Origin: CAZHAX01 sp964530325 | GTDB taxonomy: Bacteria > Chloroflexota > Anaerolineae > B4-G1 | Assembly: GCA_964530325.1 (NCBI GenBank) | Contig: CAZHAX010000017.1 | Coordinates: 1-62,364 of the forward strand | Length of the DNA stretch: 62,364 bases | Direction of reading: 5' to 3' | Shown here: positions 44,023-53,422 of the stretch, in pieces | How positions within the stretch are numbered: position 1 is the stretch's first letter | Layout of the letters: the number at the start of each line of letters is the position of its first letter | Notes under the pieces: model-generated | What the model was told of the DNA's origin: nothing | The model's database searches: none | Seen by the model: the letters and a program-made list of their open reading frames with translations, nothing else | Position numbers and translations under genes: made by a program

Positions 44023-45485
44023 TCGTCCGCGCAGACAAGGGTGAACATACAATCAGCAGGTACATCTACGGCCACTTTGCGGAGCACCTGGGCCGCTGCA
44101 TCTACGATGGCCTCTGGGTGGACACCGAAGCGGGCATTCCGAACACGCGCGGCATCCGCAGCGACGTCGTCGCGGCGCTGCGGCGGATCAAGCCGGCGGT
44201 GCTGCGCTGGCCGGGCGGCTGCTTTGCGGATGACTACCACTGGCGCGATGGGGTCGGACCTCGCGAAGGGCGACCCGCGAGCGTCAACACCATCTGGGGA
44301 GGGGTCACCGAAAGCAACCACTTCGGCACGCACGAGTTCCTGGATCTGTGTGAGCAGCTGGGCTGCGAGCCGTACGTCACCGCCAACGTGGGCAGCGGTA
44401 CCGTGCGCGAGATGCAGGACTGGCTGGAGTATCTCACCTACGGCGGCCGCAGCGCCCTGGCGGACTTGCGCCGGGCCAACGGCCGACAGGATCCCTGGCC
44501 CGTTCGCTTCTGGGGCGTCGGCAACGAGAACTGGGGCTGCGGAGGCGGGATGCGGGCCGAGTTCTACGCCGACCTGTTCCGCCGCTACGCCAGCTACTGC
44601 CGTGACCTCGGCCAGAACCGCCTGTACAAGGTTGCCTGCGGGGCGGGCGGGGCGGACTACGACTGGACCGAGGTTCTCATGCGCGAGGCAGGCAGCGTCA
44701 TGGATGGTCTGTCCCTGCATCACTACACCGTCCCCGGCACCTGGGCGGCCAAGGGCTCGGCCACGCAGTTCGGCGAGACCGAGTGGTTCGCCACAATGAA
44801 GACGGCGCTGCTGATGGACGAGCTGGTCACCAAGCACTCCGAGATCATGGATCGCTACGATCCGGATCGGCGCGTCGGTTTGATCGTCGACGAGTGGGGC
44901 GCCTGGCACGACGCCGAGCCGGGCACCAATCCGGCCTTCCTCTACCAACAGAACACGCTGAGAGATGCGCTGGTGGCGGGCGTGACGCTCAACATCTTCA
45001 ACAACCACTGCCAGCGCGTTCACATGGCGAACCTGGCGCAGACGGTCAATGTGCTGCAGGCTGTGGTGCTGACGGAGGGGGAGCGGATGGCCCTGACCCC
45101 CACCTATCACGTGTTCGACATGTACGCCCGGCACCAGGACGGCGTGCTTCTCCCGATTGAGTTGACCTGCGACTCCTACGAGTGCGGCGACGAGGAGGTG
45201 GGGGCCATCAGCGCCTCCGCTTCGCGGGACGCTGAGGACAAGGTCGTTCTCTCGCTGTGCAACGTCGATCACGCGCGGGACATGAGCATCCTGTGCGAGT
45301 TCCGCGGCCTTTCGCCTTCCCACGTGGCCGGACGCGTTCTGACCGCCGAGGCGATGAATGCCCACAACACCTTCGACCAGCCCCAGACGCTGCAGCCGGA
45401 GTCATTCGAAGGGGCAACGCTCTCCCAGGCCGGGTTGGTGGTCAGATTGCCGGCGAAGTCGGTCGTGGTCCTCGAGATCGACTGA
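44007..45485 (+). CDS. Alpha-L-arabinofuranosidase, GH51
   Basis: 492 aa, no signal peptide, ATG after AAGGAGGACC. The retaining mechanism residues are present: acid/base Glu in FWGVGNENWG and nucleophile Glu in LIVDEWGAWHD. LRWPGGCFADDYHWRDGVGP, HHYTVPG and the C-terminal beta-sandwich are family features. It hydrolyses terminal alpha-L-arabinofuranosides from plant polysaccharides in the cytosol. No arabinose operon is adjacent. Confidence 0.93.
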   Translation: MVNELIVRADKGEHTISRYIYGHFAEHLGRCIYDGLWVDTEAGIPNTRGIRSDVVAALRRIKPAVLRWPGGCFADDYHWRDGVGPREGRPASVNTIWGGVTESNHFGTHEFLDLCEQLGCEPYVTANVGSGTVREMQDWLEYLTYGGRSALADLRRANGRQDPWPVRFWGVGNENWGCGGGMRAEFYADLFRRYASYCRDLGQNRLYKVACGAGGADYDWTEVLMREAGSVMDGLSLHHYTVPGTWAAKGSATQFGETEWFATMKTALLMDELVTKHSEIMDRYDPDRRVGLIVDEWGAWHDAEPGTNPAFLYQQNTLRDALVAGVTLNIFNNHCQRVHMANLAQTVNVLQAVVLTEGERMALTPTYHVFDMYARHQDGVLLPIELTCDSYECGDEEVGAISASASRDAEDKVVLSLCNVDHARDMSILCEFRGLSPSHVAGRVLTAEAMNAHNTFDQPQTLQPESFEGATLSQAGLVVRLPAKSVVVLEID

Positions 45486-45721
45486 TGGGCGGCGCAGCCG
45501 GGGAGACCTGGCAGCGGCTGACAGTGGGGCGGGCGCCAAGGAGGCCTTCAACGCGGGGTCGACGGGCCAAGAGGCGCCAAGATGCTGTGGCTGGCGCTGC
45601 GGAGCGCCGGGGCGCTCGAGATGATGAATGCTCTGGGCTACGGGCTGTGCGTTTGTTGCCACCGCTGCAGTAGGCCTGGCAAGGCGGGCCTGCAGCAGCG
45701 GGAATCAGGACTAGACTGTAT

Positions 45722-46252
45722 GTGATAGCCATCAGATGCACGCGCAAGCTGCTCGACCTTCTGGGAGCGTCTGCTCTGAAGGAGGTCCCCGATCCGCCCA
45801 ATCTGCTGGGACACTGGTACGCGAAGCCGGTGGAAACGGCAGCGGGGGACCTGATCGCCTTCGCCAGCGAGACGACACTGCTGAGCGTCGCGGTCCCTGC
45901 CTGTCCGCTGGAGCAGCTCATACGCAGGTTCGTTCAGCGCGTCGACGGCCTCATGTCGGCGCTCGGTTTTCCACCCGAGGCGGCCGAGGAAGAGATCAGC
46001 CATTACGAAGAGATCGCGATTGCGAAGACCGCAAACCGGAGCGTGCTGGCGTCGCTGAATGACATAGCGTACCACTATCAGCTCTTCGCAGAACGGGACC
46101 ACGGAGGCCACCCGCCGAGCTTGCTGGAGGCTGAGCTGCTGATGAGCCGGATGCCGCACCTGACCATACAGTATCGCATGCCTGTGTACGTCGCTGCCGA
46201 GCTGGTGCTGGAAGCGTCCATGCGCAAGGCGATCGGGGGCAGGCTGCACTGA
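45722..46252 (+). CDS. DUF6933 family protein
   Basis: 176 aa from a GTG at 45722. The conserved N-terminus IAIRCTRKLLDLLGA, LGHWYAKPV and the aromatic central segment match DUF6933 proteins, whose function is unknown. It is soluble and carries a HYQLFAERDHGG motif. A single gene, with no ribosome site stronger than the local GA-rich sequence. Confidence 0.75.
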   Translation: MIAIRCTRKLLDLLGASALKEVPDPPNLLGHWYAKPVETAAGDLIAFASETTLLSVAVPACPLEQLIRRFVQRVDGLMSALGFPPEAAEEEISHYEEIAIAKTANRSVLASLNDIAYHYQLFAERDHGGHPPSLLEAELLMSRMPHLTIQYRMPVYVAAELVLEASMRKAIGGRLH

Positions 46253-46338
46253 CGGTGGCTGCGGGCAGCCCTGCCGCTCGTCCGGCCTGTAGGCGTACAC
46301 GTGGGCAGACCGTGTCGGCCGGCCATAGCCGCCGCGGC

Positions 46339-46378
46339 GAAAGCAGGCGCTTTCGTCTCTGGGGTTTGCTGCTACAAT
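46339..46378 (+). promoter_or_regulatory. Possible promoter with palindrome for the VOC gene at 46442
   Basis: TACAAT (46373-46378) fits a -10 box. The inverted repeat GAAAGC-AGGC-GCTTTC (46339-46354) lies where the -35 box is expected and could be an operator; the -35 itself is weak. Confidence 0.35.
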
Positions 46379-46441
46379 ACGAGGAGTCGTCCGGGCCATG
46401 CGGGGCTACAGCGACTGAGGTTCCCGAGGAGGGCGCTGCCG

Positions 46442-46861
46442 GTGGATGGCGATAGATCTGGGCCGCTCATTCGCAGGGTCGACTGCATCCGCCTCCACGT
46501 GCCGGATCTGGAGGCGGGTCTGGCCTTCTATCGGGACCGCCTGGGCCATCCGATTGTCTGGCGAACTGCATCCGCTGTCGGCCTGCGGATGGGCGACTCG
46601 GATGCGGAGATTGTGCTGCAGACAGAGGACGAGGGGCAAGAGGTTGACCTGCTGGTGGCTTCGGCGGACGACGCAGCCCAGCAGATCGGGGAAGGCGGGG
46701 GGAGGGTCGTGGTGCCGCCATTCGATATCGCCATAGGGCGCTGCGCTGTGGTCGATGATCCGTGGGGCAACGAGCTGGTGCTCCTGGACGCGAGCAACGG
46801 CCTTCTGTCAACCGATGCGGATGGGAACGTGGTGGGGAGGGCCGGCGCCGACGACTGCTGA
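46442..46861 (+). CDS. VOC family (glyoxalase-like) protein
   Basis: 139 aa from a GTG at 46442, 9 bases after GAGGAGG. The pattern VDCIRLHVPDLEAGLAFYRDRLG at the N-terminus and CAVVDDPWGNELVLLD at the C-terminus marks a VOC fold. The metal site is His and Glu in the terminal strand. Similar in fold only to the other two VOC proteins here (35081 and 47533). Substrate not inferable. Confidence 0.85.
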   Translation: MDGDRSGPLIRRVDCIRLHVPDLEAGLAFYRDRLGHPIVWRTASAVGLRMGDSDAEIVLQTEDEGQEVDLLVASADDAAQQIGEGGGRVVVPPFDIAIGRCAVVDDPWGNELVLLDASNGLLSTDADGNVVGRAGADDC

Positions 46862-46939
46862 CGGGCGGGAGATCGGTGGGTCGCGCCCGGCCGCCGGCCC
46901 GCCAGCCGGCATTCAATGGCCAAGGAAAGGACAGGGGAT

Positions 46940-47479
46940 ATGCGAGAGATGCTCCGCCGCTTGTTTTCGATATCCGTACCCGTCGTTGGGCACGGGGCAA
47001 TGCAGATCCTGCCCGGGGAGCCGGCACGGATGGCCGCGGGTCGTCTGTGGCTGAAGCTGCTGCTGACGTGGCTGCTCTTCCTGGCTTTTCTGGTGCCCAT
47101 CGGCTTTGGGCTCCAGCCCTGGCTGGCGATCGCTCTCGGCGCAATCGCGCTCGTTCTCTCTGCGCCTGTGTTGTTTGCCGTCCTCGATCTGGCGACGTTC
47201 TACGGCCTTCCTGGCCTGCGGATCGAGGACCGCGCGCTGCTCGTCAAAGGCGAAGGCGGGCCGGTGCGGCGATATCCATACGCCAAAGTGGTGGCGATCC
47301 GGCAGGTCACAACCACCGTGGCGAGCGGCGACCTTTACCGGCTGGAGGTCGGCTTCGCAGACGGCACTCAGTGGGGCACGAGGAGGCAGGGCGAGGCTGC
47401 GCTTCCCGCTCTGACCCAGTTCGGCGATCTGATCAGCGAGCGGAGCGGCCGCGCCGTCTCTCCCACATTCGCTGCGTAG
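46940..47479 (+). CDS. Membrane protein with PH-like domain
   Basis: 179 aa from the ATG at 46940, 8 bases after AAAGGACAGGGG; an ATG at 46916 lacks a site. Two helices (residues about 46-70, 72-95) and a beta-rich C-terminal part (IEDRALLVKGEGGPVRRYPYAKVVAIR). Resembles the gene at 30146 in layout. Function unknown. Confidence 0.68.
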   Translation: MREMLRRLFSISVPVVGHGAMQILPGEPARMAAGRLWLKLLLTWLLFLAFLVPIGFGLQPWLAIALGAIALVLSAPVLFAVLDLATFYGLPGLRIEDRALLVKGEGGPVRRYPYAKVVAIRQVTTTVASGDLYRLEVGFADGTQWGTRRQGEAALPALTQFGDLISERSGRAVSPTFAA

Positions 47480-47532
47480 TTGGGCTCGGCTGCTGCCGCC
47501 GCGCTTTGCAGCCGATTTCGCTGCCAAGTCTG

Positions 47533-47913
47533 CTAGCCGGTCCGCTGCTCGAAGGCCAGATGGTTTGCGTCAGGGTCCTCTAACCACAGGATCAGCACTA
47601 CATCTTCCACGTTCTCGATTGGCCTGGCCTTGACGTGCTTGGCTTTGAGGTAGTCCTCGACGGCGCGGATATCCTCGGTCCGGAGAAACAGCCTTGCCCC
47701 CTTGCGTATCGGTCTGTCCTCATCTGCTAGACTCAGAGCCAGGCGCGCGCCTTCCACAGGCAGCGCGAATTCGGTGTGGCAGCCACCTCCTTCAAAGATG
47801 ACCTCAAACCCGAAGACGTCTCTGTACCACCCCACTGCCCGGCGCATATCGTGAACGTCGTACTCGAACATCACGGTGTCCTGGCGCACCAATGTGCCCA
47901 TCGCTTGACTCAT
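47533..47913 (-). CDS. VOC family (glyoxalase/bleomycin-resistance-like) protein
   Basis: 126 aa; ATG 6 bases after TTAGGAGG. VMFEYDVHDMRRAVGWYRDVFGFEV and the C-terminal LILWLEDPDANHLAFEQRTG are typical of dioxygenase/glyoxalase-fold proteins. The terminal Glu is in place. It converges with the gene at 46940. Confidence 0.9.
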   Translation of the reverse strand: MSQAMGTLVRQDTVMFEYDVHDMRRAVGWYRDVFGFEVIFEGGGCHTEFALPVEGARLALSLADEDRPIRKGARLFLRTEDIRAVEDYLKAKHVKARPIENVEDVVLILWLEDPDANHLAFEQRTG

Positions 47914-48267
47914 GCAAGCCTCCTAACGTGTCATTGCTCCGACTTCCCACTCCCTGGCCCAGCCCCGAAGCACCGCCAAGCATCGCTATACTAACACATG
48001 TTGGTGACAATATGCGTCAGGTGTGCCAGTCGCTGTTCGGGGCGCTGCCGAGCAACCTGGCCCCGGCGCGACCGCAGTGCAGCGCAGGGGGGCAGAGCTG
48101 GCGTACGCATGCCAGCCCGAACTGCACCTGTCCTTGCGCCAGCACGGGGAAGCATGGTACACTGGTAGTCAGCGCCGGCCGAGCTTTCGCACCAGCACCC
48201 TGGCCCGTGGATGAACGCCATCCCACCGGCAAGAATCGGGTGGGGGACCCGAATGGAGGTTCAGACT
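47914..48267. other. Divergent intergenic region
   Basis: About 350 bases between divergent genes. It holds a plausible plus-strand promoter (48134-48163) and an inverted repeat around CTAACA-CA-TGTTGG (47990-48004). No protein-coding gene with a ribosome site is supported. Confidence 0.5.
48134..48163 (+). promoter_or_regulatory. Possible promoter for the sugar cluster
   Basis: TTGCGC (48134-48139), 18 bases, TACACT (48158-48163). The -35 box is imperfect. The leader to 48268 is about 98 bases. Confidence 0.45.
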
Positions 48268-49908
48268 ATGCCGCGCAGCAATGCCGCTACGCCGGCCTGG
48301 CTGGAAGAGGCGGTCTTCTACCAGATCTATCCCCAGTCTTTCTACGATTCGAACGGCGACGGTGTCGGCGATATCCCGGGCATCCAGCAGAAGCTGGACT
48401 ACGTCGAGTCGCTGGGCGTCAAAGGAGTCTGGCTCAACCCTTGCTTCGAATCGCCCTTTCTCGACGCCGGCTACGACGTCAGCGACTATTACAAGGTGGC
48501 GCCGCGGTACGGCACGAACGACGACCTGCGCCGCCTCCTCGCCGAGGCCCGCAAGCGGGACATCCGCGTTCTACTCGATCTGGTGCCGGGCCATACGTCC
48601 ACCGAGCATCCCTGGTTCGAGGCGTCGTGCCGCCACGAGCGCAACGAGTACAGCGACTGGTACGTGTGGACGAACAGCGTCTGGGAAAGCCTGGTGCCGG
48701 GCCTGCGGGCCGTGGGCGGCATGGCTGAGCGGGATGCTGCCTACATTGCCAACTTCTTCTACTTCCAGCCCGCGCTCAACTACGGGTTCGCCAGCCCCGA
48801 CCGCCGCCAACCGTGGCAGCAGCCCGTCGATGCACCCGGCCCGCGGGCGGTGCGCCGGGAGATGCGTAAGGTCATGGAGTTCTGGCTCGACATGGGAGCG
48901 AGCGGCTTCCGGGTCGACATGGCCGGCTCGCTGGTGAAGAACGATTTCGACGGCAGGGAGACCTCGCAGCTTTGGCGCGAAGCGCGCGCCTGGCTCGAGG
49001 GCGACTACCCGGAAGCGGCGCTCGTTGCCGAATGGGCCGCCCCGTCACTAGCCATCCCAGCCGGCTTTCACGCCGACTTCTACCTCCCCTTCGGCGTGCC
49101 CGGGGCAGGGTCGCTCTTCCGGAAACGCTTCCCCGACCTGGGAAGGTCCGATCCCTACGGCTGGAGCTTCTTCGAGCGCAGCGGGCACGGCAACGTCCGC
49201 GAGTTTCTGGACGAGTATCTGCGGCAGTACGAGGCCACAAAGAGCCAGGGCTTCATCTCGCTCGTCTCCGGCAATCACGACGTTATCCCCCGCCTGAGCC
49301 ATGGCCGGGAGGCGGACGACCTGGAGTTGGCATTCCTGTTTCTCCTCACCATGCCTGGCCTGCCGTTCATCTATTATGGCGACGAGATCGGTATGCGCTC
49401 TGTCGACGGGCTGCCCTCCAAGGAGGGCGGCTACGGGCGTACCCAGGTCCGCACGCCGATGCAGTGGGACGATTCGCCGAATGCGGGCTTCTCCACTGCG
49501 CCCGCGGATCAGCTGTACTTGCCGATAGACCCGCGGCCGGACCGGCCTACGGTGGCCGCTCAGGAAGACGACTCGGATTCGCTTCTCAACCGGGTGCGGC
49601 GCATTGTTGCCCTGCGCAGGGCGCACCCGGCGCTGCAGGCCAGCGGCGCCTTCGCACCGGTCTACGCCGTGGCCGGCGAGTGCCCCTTCGTCTACCGGCG
49701 CACGAAGGGCGACGAGGACGTACTGGTGGCCGTCAACCCGTCTGCCAACGCCGTCGAGGTTCCCATGCCGGAGGGGCTGCTTGCTGCGGCGCCGGAAACG
49801 CTTCAGGGCAGGGACGGTGCCTGGGTCGAAGAGGATGGGCGCTGGCTGCTGCGCCTGCCAGGCGTCGCCGGCGGCGTGTATCGCCTGCTGCGAGAGAAAG
49901 GTCACTAG
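48268..49908 (+). CDS. Alpha-glucosidase/oligo-glucosidase, GH13
   Basis: 546 aa from the ATG at 48268, 8 bases after GGAGGT. The GH13 core is complete: EAVFYQIYPQSFYDSNGDGVGDIPGI, LLDLVPGHTSTEHPWF, GFRVDMAG (nucleophile Asp), ALVAEWA (acid/base Glu) and VSGNHDVIPR (transition-state Asp). The QPALNYG and MPGLPFIYYGDEIGM segments fit the oligo-1,6-glucosidase/trehalulose-hydrolase type. It hydrolyses alpha-glucosides in the cytosol. First gene of a four-gene cluster with GH4, a kinase and an isomerase. Confidence 0.93.
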   Translation: MPRSNAATPAWLEEAVFYQIYPQSFYDSNGDGVGDIPGIQQKLDYVESLGVKGVWLNPCFESPFLDAGYDVSDYYKVAPRYGTNDDLRRLLAEARKRDIRVLLDLVPGHTSTEHPWFEASCRHERNEYSDWYVWTNSVWESLVPGLRAVGGMAERDAAYIANFFYFQPALNYGFASPDRRQPWQQPVDAPGPRAVRREMRKVMEFWLDMGASGFRVDMAGSLVKNDFDGRETSQLWREARAWLEGDYPEAALVAEWAAPSLAIPAGFHADFYLPFGVPGAGSLFRKRFPDLGRSDPYGWSFFERSGHGNVREFLDEYLRQYEATKSQGFISLVSGNHDVIPRLSHGREADDLELAFLFLLTMPGLPFIYYGDEIGMRSVDGLPSKEGGYGRTQVRTPMQWDDSPNAGFSTAPADQLYLPIDPRPDRPTVAAQEDDSDSLLNRVRRIVALRRAHPALQASGAFAPVYAVAGECPFVYRRTKGDEDVLVAVNPSANAVEVPMPEGLLAAAPETLQGRDGAWVEEDGRWLLRLPGVAGGVYRLLREKGH

Positions 49909-49963
49909 AATAGGCGGCGGGGCCTGTGACTGCCGAGGGCAGGTACATGCTTTGGGTGGCGAG

Positions 49964-51250
49964 ATGATAAAGGTGAGTGTCATCGGCGCAGGCAGCAGCT
50001 ACACGCCGGAGCTGATTGAGGGCTTCGTCGAGAGCTGGTCGGACCTGCCCGTCTCGCAGGTCACGCTGATGGACATCGACGAGCGCAGGCTCGACGTAGT
50101 CGCCGGCCTCGCGCGCCGCATGGTGGAGACGGCGGGCGTCGATATCAGGATCGAGCAGACGCTGCAACGACGGGAGGCCATAGAGGGATCCCGCTTCGTC
50201 GTCTCCCAGATTCGCGTTGGCGGAGTGGATGCACGCCTGTTGGACGAGACGATCCCGCCGCGCTTCGGCGTCATCGGTCAGGAGACTACCGGCCCTGGCG
50301 GCTTTGCCAAGGCGCTGCGTACCATCCCCGTCGTCCTGGGCATTGCCAGCGACGTCGAGGTCTCTGCGCCGGGCGCCGTGCTGGTCAACTTCACCAACCC
50401 CGCCGGTTTGATCACCGAGGCCCTCCAGCGCCACTCCGCTGTCCAGGCGATCGGCCTGTGCAACCTGCCTATCGGCATGGAGATGCGTGTCGCCGAGCAG
50501 CTGGGAGTCGAGCGCGGCCGGGTGCGCCTCGATTGGGTCGGGCTCAACCATCTCAACTGGACTCGTGGGGTCACTATCGATGGCAGGGACGTGTGGCCGG
50601 AGGTCTTCGCCGGGGCGATAGAGCTGGCGCGGAAGAGCGTAGAAGACGGCTGGACCTTTTCCGCCGAGCTCCTGGAGACACTTGGCATGATCCCCTGCGG
50701 CTATCTGAACTATTACTACAACCACGACAAGATGCTGGCCAGGCAGCGAGCCGCGGAGAAATCCCGGGCGCAGGAAGTGCAGGAGATCGAGGCCCGGCTG
50801 CTGGAGATGTACGCGGACCCGGACCTGAGCGAGAAGCCGAAGCTGCTCGAGGAGCGGGGCGGCGCCTACTACTCGAAGGCCGCCGTTGCCCTCATCTCCG
50901 CCATCGCCAACGACAAGGGAGAGTTGCACATCGTCAACACACCCAATCGGGGGGCGATCCCCGACTTGCCCGCCGGCGCCGTCGTCGAAGTGCCCTGCCT
51001 GGTCGGCGCAGATGGCGCCGAACCGGAGCGAACAGCGCCGCTGCAGCCGGAGATTCGCGGCCTGGTGCAAGCCGTCAAGGCCTTCGAGGAGTTGACCGTT
51101 CGGGCGGCGGTAGAGGGAGATCGACGCCTTGCTCTGCAGGCCCTCCTGGCCCATCCACTTATCCGCTCGTTCCAGACCGCGCAGGGGCTGCTGGAAGCGC
51201 TCCTGCAGGCCCATCGGGAATACCTGCCCCAGTTCTTCGGCGAAACGTGA
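49964..51250 (+). CDS. GH4 glycosidase (6-phospho-beta-glucosidase type)
   Basis: 428 aa. The NAD-binding start (VSVIGAGSSYTPELIEG), NPAGLITEA, the CNLP motif (LCNLPIGM, similar to CNVP of 6-phospho-beta-glucosidases), and NHLNW (metal ligand His) identify GH4. These enzymes use NAD+, Mn2+ and a transient 3-keto intermediate. The usual substrate is a phosphorylated disaccharide, but no PTS is seen here. It is followed after 2 bases by a sugar kinase gene. Confidence 0.92.
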   Translation: MIKVSVIGAGSSYTPELIEGFVESWSDLPVSQVTLMDIDERRLDVVAGLARRMVETAGVDIRIEQTLQRREAIEGSRFVVSQIRVGGVDARLLDETIPPRFGVIGQETTGPGGFAKALRTIPVVLGIASDVEVSAPGAVLVNFTNPAGLITEALQRHSAVQAIGLCNLPIGMEMRVAEQLGVERGRVRLDWVGLNHLNWTRGVTIDGRDVWPEVFAGAIELARKSVEDGWTFSAELLETLGMIPCGYLNYYYNHDKMLARQRAAEKSRAQEVQEIEARLLEMYADPDLSEKPKLLEERGGAYYSKAAVALISAIANDKGELHIVNTPNRGAIPDLPAGAVVEVPCLVGADGAEPERTAPLQPEIRGLVQAVKAFEELTVRAAVEGDRRLALQALLAHPLIRSFQTAQGLLEALLQAHREYLPQFFGET

Positions 51251-51252
51251 CC

Positions 51253-52266
51253 ATGCGTGCCGTTCTGGGCGTAGATGGTGGTGCGAGCAAGACGAACGCC
51301 CTCGTTGTCGGCGAGAGCGGTCGCGTCCTCGGCTTCGGCCAGGCGGGGGGCAGCAATCACCAGGTGTGCGGCCTGGACGATGCCATCGAAGAGATCGGTG
51401 GTGCGGCCAGAAGCGCGGTCGAGGAAGCCGGGCTGGAGCCGGGCTCGATCGAGGTAGGCTGCTTCTGCCTGGCCGGGGCCGATCTCCCGGAAGACCGCTC
51501 GATGCTCCAGGAGGCGTTGGAAGGCCTGAACCTGGCCCGCAGTGTCGTCCTCAAGAACGACGCGCTCGCCGCGCTGCGAGCGGGCTTGACCTCGTCCTGG
51601 GGCGTGGGGGTCGTCTGCGGCGCCGGGTTCAACGCAGCCGGCCGCGCCCCCACGGGCGAGGAGATCGTGCTCCCGGCTCTGGGCTGGATATCAGGCGACT
51701 GGGGTGGCGGCGGTCAGCTCGCTCAGGAGATGATACGCCTGGTCATGCGGGCCTGGGACGGGAGGGGCAAGGAGACGAGGCTGACGGGGCTAGTCCTCCG
51801 CGCACTGGACGCCCCTTCGGTCGAGGCGCTTGTTCCCAGGCTGTATCACGGCCAGGTCGCTGAGGTAATGATCCTCGCCCTCGTACCCTTGCTCTTCCGG
51901 GCTGCTGCAGAGGGGGACGAAGCGGCGCGCGAGCTGGTCGTGCGCATGGGTACGGAGGTAGCCGTCACTGCAGTGGCGCTCATCCGGCGCCTGGACCTGG
52001 CGGCGGAGGAAGTCGAGGTCGTTCTGGCCGACGGCGTCTTCAGGGGAGAAGGCTCCCTGCTGATCAACACCGTCCGCAGCCTGGTGCACGAGGAGGCGCC
52101 GCGGGCGCGCATCCTGCTCCCTCGCTACGAGCCGGTTGTCGGCGCGGCCTTAATGGGCTTCGACTCGTGCGGGGTGGAGCTGACGGGGGAACGACGTGAA
52201 AGGCTCGATGAGACCCTGCCCGGATCTCTCAAGGCGCCAGCCGGCGGGTCCGCTGCTGCATCGTAG
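51253..52266 (+). CDS. BadF/BadG/BcrA/BcrD-type ATPase, probable N-acetylglucosamine kinase
   Basis: 337 aa. Phosphate 1 loop LGVDGGASKTNALVV, the acidic KNDALAALRAG and the phosphate 2 loop CGAGFNAAG, then GWISGDWGGGGQLA, match the ASKHA sugar-kinase subgroup that includes N-acetylglucosamine kinase. It phosphorylates a hexose or aminosugar with ATP. The gene starts right after the GH4 stop. Confidence 0.88.
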   Translation: MRAVLGVDGGASKTNALVVGESGRVLGFGQAGGSNHQVCGLDDAIEEIGGAARSAVEEAGLEPGSIEVGCFCLAGADLPEDRSMLQEALEGLNLARSVVLKNDALAALRAGLTSSWGVGVVCGAGFNAAGRAPTGEEIVLPALGWISGDWGGGGQLAQEMIRLVMRAWDGRGKETRLTGLVLRALDAPSVEALVPRLYHGQVAEVMILALVPLLFRAAAEGDEAARELVVRMGTEVAVTAVALIRRLDLAAEEVEVVLADGVFRGEGSLLINTVRSLVHEEAPRARILLPRYEPVVGAALMGFDSCGVELTGERRERLDETLPGSLKAPAGGSAAAS

Positions 52267-52310
52267 CGTCATGTTGTCTGCGGCGTAGCCGAGGGAGGCA
52301 CTGAGCTTCT

Positions 52311-53354
52311 GTGTCCGCTTCGCATCTGCAGCGCGAGATACTGGAGCAGCCGGACGTCCTAAGGAGGCTGCTCGAAGCCGAGCTTGATCACGTCTCCTCG
52401 CTGGCGGGGCTGATCCGCCAGGCCGAGCCCCGCAGCATCGTCATCGCCGCCCGGGGCAGCTCGGACAACGTGGCGCGCTATGGGCAGTACCTATTCGGAT
52501 GCCTGACCGGCCTGCCGGTAGCGCTGGCGACGCCGTCGCTGGTGACCATCTATCAGCGTCAACTTCGGCTGGAGCAGGCGCTGGTGATCGGTATCTCGCA
52601 GTCGGGCCAGTCACCGGACATCGCAGCTGTCGTTGCCGAGGGCACCCGCAGCGGCGCGCTGACGATCGCCGTGACGAACGACCCGCAGTCGCCGCTGGCA
52701 AGCTCCGCCAGCCACTGTATCGATCTGCACGTGGAGGCGGAGCGGAGCGTAGGGGCGACCAAGACCTACACTGCATCACTCCTCGCGCTGGCCATGCTGG
52801 GGGCAGCGCTGCAGCCAGACCCGGACAGCCCGGGCCATCTTGAGAAGCTGCCCGGGTTGATCTCCGGCGTGGTCTCATCCGCGCAGGAGATCATAGGGTC
52901 CGCGGAGCAGTACGCTGCCACGGACGCCTGCGTCGTCATCAGCCGGGGATACAACTACGCCACCGCATTCGAGATCGCTCTGAAGCTCAAGGAGTTGGCC
53001 TATGTTCTGGCAGAGCCCTACTCGTCTGCCGACTTCCAGCACGGCCCTGTTGCCCTCATTGAGCAGGGCTTTCCGGTGATTGTGGTCGTGGCGGAAGGTC
53101 CAATGGCGCCAGAGCTGGTGCGTATGTTGAGCGACCTCCGCTCGCGAGGTGCGCGGCTGATCGTGATATCCGCCCTGGCCCAGGCGCTTGCCCTGGCGCG
53201 CACGCCGCTGGCGATCCCGGCGGGCGTGCCGGAGTGGCTATCGCCGCTCGTCTGCGTGGTGCCTGGCCAGCTCTTCGCTCTGGGCTTGACGCTGGCAAAG
53301 GGGCTGGACCCGGATCACCCGCGCGGCCTGCGCAAGGTGACACGGACGACCTGA
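52311..53354 (+). CDS. SIS domain sugar isomerase/deaminase (GlmS C-terminal type)
   Basis: 347 aa from a GTG at 52311. Two SIS domains: the first with ARGSSDNVA and GISQSGQSPD, the second with EIALKLKELAYVLAEPYSSADFQHGPVALI, containing the Glu and His used for ring opening and isomerisation. No glutaminase domain is present, so it probably acts as an aminosugar 6-phosphate deaminase or isomerase (AgaS/FrlB-like). Fits an aminosugar pathway after the kinase. Confidence 0.9.
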   Translation: MSASHLQREILEQPDVLRRLLEAELDHVSSLAGLIRQAEPRSIVIAARGSSDNVARYGQYLFGCLTGLPVALATPSLVTIYQRQLRLEQALVIGISQSGQSPDIAAVVAEGTRSGALTIAVTNDPQSPLASSASHCIDLHVEAERSVGATKTYTASLLALAMLGAALQPDPDSPGHLEKLPGLISGVVSSAQEIIGSAEQYAATDACVVISRGYNYATAFEIALKLKELAYVLAEPYSSADFQHGPVALIEQGFPVIVVVAEGPMAPELVRMLSDLRSRGARLIVISALAQALALARTPLAIPAGVPEWLSPLVCVVPGQLFALGLTLAKGLDPDHPRGLRKVTRTT

Positions 53355-53422
53355 GTAGCGATTCCGCCGCGTGTGGCCGCCGTGCTCAGCGGCGGTGCGC
53401 ATGCGGGGGGAATGGGGGGGAC

